Shown here one piece after another: positions 1-3,354 of a stretch of 5,806 bases of DNA (the stretch's first letter is position 1; each line of letters starts with the position of its first letter). The notes beneath the pieces were generated by a model, which was given only the letters and a program-made list of their open reading frames with translations, searched no databases and was not told the origin of the DNA. Made by a program: the position numbers and the translations under genes. Source of the DNA: Bacteroides sp. GTDB lineage: Bacteria; Bacteroidota; Bacteroidia; Bacteroidales; Bacteroidaceae. The stretch covers positions 1 through 5,806 of the forward strand of contig JAUMWZ010000105.1 in the NCBI GenBank assembly GCA_030529405.1, in the 5' to 3' direction.

Positions 1-1106
1 AGTCTACTCTGTGAGTTTGCTCGGTAGAGTATAGCCATATCGCTGTAAGAATATCCTTCCTGTTGATGCAATCTCTGCACCCTTCGTGCCACGTATATAG
101 CTTCTTCAATGTCATTGTATGAATTGTGCAGGCTTACTCTGTTGCCCAATTCGTTTTCAGAATACACCTGTTTGCGTATCTGGTTACCATTCTTTTCTAT
201 CAAACTGTTTGCCGCTGCCACGATGTTTTTAGTAGAACGATAGTTTTGTTCTAGTTTGAATATGCGCGCGCCATTATATGTTTTCTGAAAGTTTATTATG
301 TTGCTGATGTTGGCACCTCTGAATGAGTAAATGCTTTGTGCATCGTCGCCCACGACACAGATGTTTCTGTGTTTGCTGGCAAACAACTTTACGATGATAT
401 GTTGTGCATAGTTTGTGTCTTGATACTCATCAACAAGGATATATCTGAACCTTTGTTGATACTTATCTAGTATGTCTTTGTTTTCGCTTAGTAGTTTGTG
501 AGTATACAGAAGTATATCATCAAAGTCCATAGCCATAGACTGTTTGCATCGGCGGGCATATTCTTCGTATATCGAGTGCAACGATTGCATATTGCTAATT
601 CTGTCTGCCTTCATCGCCTCGCTGTCTTCTGCATACATCTTTGGTGTTATCAGATAGTTTTTGATGTTAGATATCCTTGACAACACACTCTGCGGTTTAT
701 ACTTCTTATCGTCAAGCCCTTTCTCCTTTATGATATTACGTATTAGGCTAAGACTATCTGATGTGTCGTATATGGTAAAGTTGCTATCAAAACCAATATG
801 TTGAGCTTCTGTGCGCAAGATGCGTAAAAAAACGGAGTGGAATGTACCCATTTGAAGATACCTTACACGGTCTTTTCCGAGCATATTAGCTATGCGCTCC
901 TTCATTTCTCTTGCCGCTTTGTTTGTAAAAGTAAGTGCAAGTATCTCGCTAGGATAGTATTCATTCTCCAGCAAATAAGCTATTTTGTATGTCAGCACCC
1001 TTGTTTTGCCCGACCCAGCACCTGCAATTACCAGCGACGCACCGTCTATGTAAGACACTGCCTCATATTGTGCTTTATTTAGTTCTTTCTTGAAATCTAT
1101 GCTCAT
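1..1106 (-). CDS. uvrD: UvrD/PcrA-family ATP-dependent DNA helicase, N-terminal half (partial)
   Basis: Superfamily 1A 3'-5' DNA helicase that uses ATP to unwind DNA in nucleotide excision and mismatch repair and to clear replication obstacles; cytoplasmic. 368 residues are readable before the window edge, about half of the usual 700-780. Motifs appear in order: Q motif LNKAQYEAV (residues 9-17), Walker A AGAGSGKT (28-35), motif Ia ALTFTNKAA (57-65), TFHS (88-91), Walker B VDEYQD (225-230), motif III GDDAQSIYSFRGA (253-265) and motif IV QNYRST (287-292). All expected catalytic residues are present, including K34, D226, E227 and R290. The missing part would hold motifs V and VI. The start at 1106 places the Q motif at the usual distance from the N terminus. 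No Shine-Dalgarno sequence is seen, but a promoter lies about 60 bases upstream. PcrA and UvrD cannot be separated from this half; Rep is less likely. Confidence 0.96.
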   Translation of the reverse strand, partial: MSIDFKKELNKAQYEAVSYIDGASLVIAGAGSGKTRVLTYKIAYLLENEYYPSEILALTFTNKAAREMKERIANMLGKDRVRYLQMGTFHSVFLRILRTEAQHIGFDSNFTIYDTSDSLSLIRNIIKEKGLDDKKYKPQSVLSRISNIKNYLITPKMYAEDSEAMKADRISNMQSLHSIYEEYARRCKQSMAMDFDDILLYTHKLLSENKDILDKYQQRFRYILVDEYQDTNYAQHIIVKLFASKHRNICVVGDDAQSIYSFRGANISNIINFQKTYNGARIFKLEQNYRSTKNIVAAANSLIEKNGNQIRKQVYSENELGNRVSLHNSYNDIEEAIYVARRVQRLHQQEGYSYSDMAILYRANSQSR

Positions 1107-1167
1107 AAACAACTGATTGTCTGTTTTTAAGATACTGTTACCGTGTTGTAGATTAACAGTCGAAACA

Positions 1168-1197
1168 CAAAAGTACTACATCTGTGCGACAAAACAT
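1168..1197 (-). promoter_or_regulatory. Candidate Bacteroidota-type promoter of the helicase gene
   Basis: On the minus strand the -7 box reads TACTTTTG, a full match to TAnnTTTG. Nineteen bases upstream is ATG, matching two of the three bases of the -33 TTG. Transcription would start near 1163 and give a leader of roughly 57 bases. The -7 match and its position are good; the -33 box is weak. Confidence 0.55.
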
Positions 1198-1220
1198 AAC
1201 CCACCAGCACGCTTTTTATG

Positions 1221-1249
1221 TTGCGTGAAATATCATCTCACTATGTTTG
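1221..1249 (+). promoter_or_regulatory. Possible upstream promoter of the superoxide dismutase gene
   Basis: TTG at 1221-1223 is followed after 18 bases by TATGTTTG at 1242-1249, a full match to the Bacteroidota -7 box TAnnTTTG; the spacer is one base shorter than usual. Transcription would begin near 1254, giving a leader of about 270-300 bases that contains both repeat units. It could equally be chance in AT-rich DNA, with a closer, more degenerate promoter doing the work. Confidence 0.35.
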
Positions 1250-1277
1250 CTCTCTGAACGATATTTCTGTTGAAAAC

Positions 1278-1364
1278 AAACCATATATCGTTTGCAAGTA
1301 AGCTGTATATAACTGAGAAATAAACTATATACAGTTTGCAAGTCAGCTGTATATGGTTTGCAAA
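1278..1364 (+). repeat. Tandem pair of AT-rich intergenic repeat units, 44-bp period
   Basis: Unit A starts at 1278 and unit B at 1322. Over 33 bases (1278-1310 against 1322-1354) they agree at 29 positions. Each unit has an imperfect palindrome of the form AAACYATATAYNGTTT, then GCAAGTMAGC, then TGTATAT. Unit B continues into a further TATATGGTTTGCAAA block. Bases 1327-1364 match the minus strand of 2722-2759 at 34 of 38 positions, so this is a dispersed family rather than simple AT-richness. No coding role is visible. Confidence 0.8.
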
Positions 1365-1556
1365 TCTATGTTATAAGGCTTGTCAGGCAGTTATCTTTTG
1401 CTTTGTTAATCAAAAAGTAAAGTCTTCTGACCGAATGATAATATTTTTTTCGCCAATCATTGAACATTTATTGCTTTATTATCGTTCATAGATTAAACAA
1501 GAAACATAAATACTTGTGATATGAAAAGTTTATTAATATCTTTAATGATGATGACT

Positions 1557-2138
1557 ATGAGTTATGAAATGCCTAAACTTCCTTACGCAACAAACGCTTT
1601 GGAACCTGTAATCAGTCAGCAAACAATAGAACTACACTACGGAAAGCACTTACAAGCATACGTAAACAACCTAAACAATCTTGTTCCAGGAACAGAATTT
1701 GAAGGAAAATCAGTAGAAGAAATAGTTAAAACAGCTCCTGACGGTGCTATATTCAACAATGCAGGTCAAGTACTTAACCACGACCTTTACTTCTCTCAAT
1801 TCGCTGGTAAACCTTCGAAGAGTGAGCCAACAGGTAAGTTAGGAGAAGCAATTGCTAGAGATTTTGGAAGTTTTGAAAACTTCAAAAAGGAATTCACAGC
1901 AGCCTCAGTGAGTCTTTTCGGTTCTGGTTGGGCTTGGCTGTCAGTATGCAAAGAAGGCAAATTGCACATCACTAAGGAAACAAACGGCTCTAACCCGCTA
2001 CGTAATGGCTTGAAACCTTTGCTTGGATTTGATGTTTGGGAACACTCATACTACTTGGACTACCAAAACAGAAGAGCTGACCACATCAACGCTTTGTGGA
2101 GCATAATCGACTGGGAAGTAGTAGAAAAAAGATTCTAA
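1557..2138 (+). CDS. sodB: Fe/Mn superoxide dismutase (probably cambialistic)
   Basis: Cytoplasmic enzyme that converts superoxide to oxygen and hydrogen peroxide, protecting anaerobes during oxygen exposure. From 1557 the product has 193 residues, the usual length in Bacteroides, and begins MSYEMPKLPY like its relatives. The metal ligands are H27 (in HYGKH), H75 (in VLNHDLY), D159 and H163 (in DVWEH). Q71, in NNAGQVLNH, is the active-site glutamine position typical of iron-type and cambialistic enzymes. G157, in LLGFDVWEH, matches the glycine (Gly155) of the Porphyromonas gingivalis enzyme, which works with either metal. An in-frame ATG at 1521 would add MKSLLISLMMMT. This extension is too short for an ordinary signal peptide and is absent from relatives, so 1557 is preferred, though neither start has a Shine-Dalgarno sequence. 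The gene stands alone and ends before a strong terminator. Family assignment is essentially certain; the start and metal use are inferred. Confidence 0.97.
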   Translation: MSYEMPKLPYATNALEPVISQQTIELHYGKHLQAYVNNLNNLVPGTEFEGKSVEEIVKTAPDGAIFNNAGQVLNHDLYFSQFAGKPSKSEPTGKLGEAIARDFGSFENFKKEFTAASVSLFGSGWAWLSVCKEGKLHITKETNGSNPLRNGLKPLLGFDVWEHSYYLDYQNRRADHINALWSIIDWEVVEKRF

Positions 2139-2190
2139 ACTATAATGAGAGTTTAGGCTGTGTCTTAGACTCAGTTGTAGATTAAGCATA

Positions 2191-2245
2191 AAGCAGAACA
2201 AAAAAGGGCTTGAAATGAAGTAAAGCCCCTTTGTTCTGCTTTTTT
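2191..2245 (+). terminator. Intrinsic terminator of the superoxide dismutase gene
   Basis: A 12-bp perfect stem (2191-2202 with 2230-2241) and an inner 6-bp stem (2206-2211 with 2223-2228) are separated by a small internal loop and closed by an 11-base loop. The stem runs directly into six T residues at 2240-2245. It starts about 50 bases after the dismutase stop codon. The reverse strand lacks a good T-run, so it acts mainly on plus-strand transcripts. Confidence 0.9.
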
Positions 2246-2323
2246 GTTTCATAATGCTTTATGCTGTGTGATGCTGTTTTATTCGCTCAGATGTCTTGTT
2301 TGTAGTGGTAGTAAGTGTGTGAA

Positions 2324-2353
2324 ACAAAAAAAGACGAACCATCTGTTCGTCTT
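2324..2353 (-). terminator. Intrinsic terminator of tRNA-Trp
   Basis: A perfect 9-bp stem, AAGACGAAC with GTTCGTCTT (2345-2353 with 2331-2339), has a 5-base loop and is followed on the minus strand by a run of T residues. It begins about six bases past the tRNA 3' end, as expected for a single-gene tRNA transcript. Confidence 0.9.
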
Positions 2354-2358
2354 AAACG

Positions 2359-2431
2359 CACGGGAGGAGAGGCTCGAACTCCCGACACCCGGTTTTGGAG
2401 ACCGGTGCTCTACCAACTGAGCTACTCCCGT
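2359..2431 (-). tRNA. trnW: tRNA-Trp (anticodon CCA)
   Basis: A 73-base cloverleaf reads on the minus strand. The acceptor stem is ACGGGAG with CTCCCGT, the D arm GCTC/GAGC, and the anticodon stem CCGGT/ACCGG around loop CTCCAAA. A 5-base variable loop follows, then a T arm GGGAG/CTCTC with loop TTCGAGC. The anticodon CCA is at 2396-2398 and reads UGG. The discriminator base is G, as expected for tryptophan tRNA. The 3' CCA tail is not encoded and must be added after transcription. The gene has its own promoter and terminator. From general knowledge, tRNA-Trp in many Bacteroidota lies between tuf and secE; neither gene is in this window. Confidence 0.97.
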
Positions 2432-2442
2432 ATTTGCGACCA

Positions 2443-2472
2443 CAAAGATAATGCTTTATTGCTTACTTGCAA
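2443..2472 (-). promoter_or_regulatory. Promoter of tRNA-Trp
   Basis: On the minus strand TTG (2470-2472) is followed after exactly 19 bases by TATCTTTG (2443-2450), a full match to the Bacteroidota TTG/TAnnTTTG promoter. Transcription would start near 2438, a few bases before the mature tRNA. Confidence 0.8.
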
Positions 2473-2914
2473 CACTCTTGCACTTGTAATCGCACTTTTT
2501 TGTTCTTATTTATTCATTATTCCCCCATAAAACCTTGTCTATACTCTTTAGTTATATGGTTTTATAAACCGCTAATCAATCTTTTAGCTTTGACAAACTC
2601 TGTAGTTTCAGGCTTTTATTTATTCTGATTGAAGTTTTTGGTAGTAAACAGTTGTTAAGTAAGCATTATATAGTGCTTTTGCAAATTGTATACACTTGAT
2701 TTCTAAACCATATATGGTCAGTTTTCAAACTATATATAGCTGACTTACAAACTGTATATGCTTTAGAATGCTGATGTATATAGCCTCTTTCCAGAGTGTG
2801 ACAGTGTGTTTATTATCCACACATCGTTTGTCTTGTACATATAAAGGTGTGGTTTCAGTATATTATCACTTCTTTTCTTGCAAGTGTATGGTTTGCGAGC
2901 TGACTAATAGATAC
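2473..2914. other. Non-coding region holding AT-rich repeat copies
   Basis: No convincing gene was found on either strand. The stretch contains an inverted copy of the repeat seen upstream of the dismutase gene, plus several degenerate fragments: TATATGGTTT at 2553-2562, AAGTAAGC with TATATAG at 2657-2673, and TGTATGGTTTGCGAGCTGAC at 2885-2904. The rest is AT-rich sequence in which no RNA gene or operator was recognised. A degenerating remnant of a small mobile repeat is possible, but nothing codes for a transposase. Confidence 0.6.
2705..2766 (-). repeat. Inverted copy of the AT-rich intergenic repeat
   Basis: Read on the minus strand, 2759 to 2722 matches plus-strand 1327-1364 at 34 of 38 positions. 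It keeps the order ATATACAGTTTG, AAGTCAGCT, TATAT and GTTTG. It contains the perfect palindrome CTATATATAG, and a second, ACCATATATGGT, lies beside it at 2707-2718. Its orientation is opposite to the copy near the dismutase gene, so it arose by dispersal or rearrangement rather than local slippage. Confidence 0.75.
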
Positions 2915-2942
2915 AAAAAAAGAGAACCTAAATAAGTTCTCC
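2915..2942 (-). terminator. Intrinsic terminator of the 40-residue gene
   Basis: On the minus strand GAGAAC (2941-2936) pairs with GTTCTC (2927-2922) around an 8-base loop and is followed by seven T residues (2921-2915). It lies about 40 bases after the small gene's stop codon. The plus strand has no T-run here, so the terminator serves minus-strand transcription. Confidence 0.85.
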
Positions 2943-2982
2943 CCAATCTATTAACATTAAAAAAATACTTTCTCTTTCTCGA

Positions 2983-3105
2983 TTAAGCTATCAGCTTAGA
3001 TATTTGGTTGTTTATGTTTTGACACATAGCACCGTTTCTCATTGCTTGATACCTTTTTAGTCTGTACTGAAGCATCATTAGCTTCTCATTGTTTTTCTTT
3101 TCCAT
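2983..3105 (-). CDS. Small basic protein of 40 residues, function unknown
   Basis: I do not recognise this protein. It begins MEKKNNEKLMMLQYRLKRYQ and ends in NNQISKLIA. Eight Lys or Arg residues against two Glu give a net charge near +6. It has five methionines and one cysteine (C28). Residues 5-24 and about 28-40 look helical and amphipathic, with no membrane segment or signal peptide. The case for a real gene rests on its signals. It has a textbook promoter at 3175-3204. AGAGGT lies eight bases before the ATG, the only clear Shine-Dalgarno sequence in the window. An intrinsic terminator sits just past the stop. A nucleic-acid-binding or ribosome-associated role would fit the charge but is only a guess. 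A regulatory RNA that happens to contain this frame is the main alternative. Confidence 0.7.
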   Translation of the reverse strand: MEKKNNEKLMMLQYRLKRYQAMRNGAMCQNINNQISKLIA

Positions 3106-3113
3106 AATTTTTT

Positions 3114-3119
3114 ACCTCT
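3114..3119 (-). promoter_or_regulatory. Shine-Dalgarno sequence of the 40-residue gene
   Basis: AGAGGT on the minus strand sits eight bases before the ATG at 3105, inside an otherwise A-rich leader. The other protein genes in the window have no such sequence, which is normal for Bacteroidota. It fixes the start of the small gene. Confidence 0.75.
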
Positions 3120-3125
3120 TTTTTT

Positions 3126-3146
3126 GTTACCCACCTTTTGGATAAC
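3126..3146 (-). promoter_or_regulatory. Hairpin in the leader of the 40-residue gene
   Basis: On the minus strand GTTATCC pairs with GGGTAAC (seven pairs, one of them G-U) around a 7-base loop. It lies six bases before the Shine-Dalgarno sequence and has no T-run, so it is not a terminator. It could protect the transcript or affect translation; that is inference. Confidence 0.45.
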
Positions 3147-3174
3147 TATTAAACTTTTACTCTTTAATACGGTG

Positions 3175-3204
3175 CAAATATAATACATTTTATATACACA
3201 GCAA
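3175..3204 (-). promoter_or_regulatory. Promoter of the 40-residue gene
   Basis: TTG (3202-3204) is followed after exactly 19 bases by TATATTTG (3175-3182) on the minus strand, a full match to the Bacteroidota promoter. Transcription would start near 3170, leaving a leader of about 65 bases. Its -33 box overlaps the edge of the repeat copy at 3203-3221. Confidence 0.75.
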
Positions 3205-3221
3205 TAAACTATATACAGTTT
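3203..3221 (+). repeat. 19-bp exact repeat copy next to the small gene's promoter
   Basis: AATAAACTATATACAGTTT is identical to 1319-1337 in unit B of the tandem repeat upstream of the dismutase gene. Its last 16 bases form a near-perfect palindrome (14 of 16 positions symmetric). It adjoins and slightly overlaps the -33 box of the minus-strand promoter, where a regulator could bind. The similarity ends after this core, so it is a partial copy of the longer unit. Confidence 0.7.
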
Positions 3222-3295
3222 TTACCAGAAAGGGTGTTGTTTTGTTGCTTTATTGATGATTATTACGGTTTTTATGCAATTATATTACTCGTTTT

Positions 3296-3326
3296 TTGCT
3301 CCTTCTTGCTCTAACTTATATATTTG
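3296..3326 (+). promoter_or_regulatory. Promoter of the transglutaminase-like lipoprotein gene
   Basis: TTG (3296-3298) is followed after 20 bases by TATATTTG (3319-3326), a full match to the -7 box. Transcription would start near 3331, about 24 bases before the ATG. It is divergent from the small gene's promoter, with about 90 bases between them. Confidence 0.75.
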
Positions 3327-3354
3327 TGGAGTTTAATCATAATCTATTCGTACA

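Larger units (their letters stand above)
1176..1520. other. Non-coding divergent region between helicase and superoxide dismutase
   Basis: No convincing gene is seen here. The stretch holds a plus-strand promoter-like sequence near 1221-1249 and a tandem pair of AT-rich repeat units at 1278-1364. From 1365 to 1520 it is AT-rich DNA in which no clear operator, riboswitch or RNA gene was found. It would carry the control signals for both divergent genes. Confidence 0.6.

Noticed and set aside
498..1082. Plus-strand open frames of 60 and 81 codons (498-680 and 837-1082)
   Set aside because: Both lie wholly inside the helicase gene on the opposite strand, whose motifs are unmistakable; their predicted proteins look like antisense shadows.
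2046..2252. Minus-strand open frame of 68 codons
   Set aside because: It overlaps the 3' end of the dismutase gene and its terminator hairpin; no promoter or ribosome site supports it.
2359..2431. tRNA-Trp as an integration site for a mobile element
   Set aside because: No integrase gene or repeated tRNA 3' end is seen nearby.
2315..2530. Plus-strand open frame of 71 codons
   Set aside because: It runs antisense through the tRNA-Trp gene, its terminator and its promoter.
2768..2935. Plus-strand open frame of 55 codons starting MLMYIASFQSV
   Set aside because: No promoter or ribosome site was seen, it passes through a repeat fragment and the antisense of a terminator, and its composition looks random.
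1278..3221. AT-rich repeats as a CRISPR array
   Set aside because: Copies are diverged, irregularly spaced and in both orientations, with no unique spacers of constant length and no cas genes.
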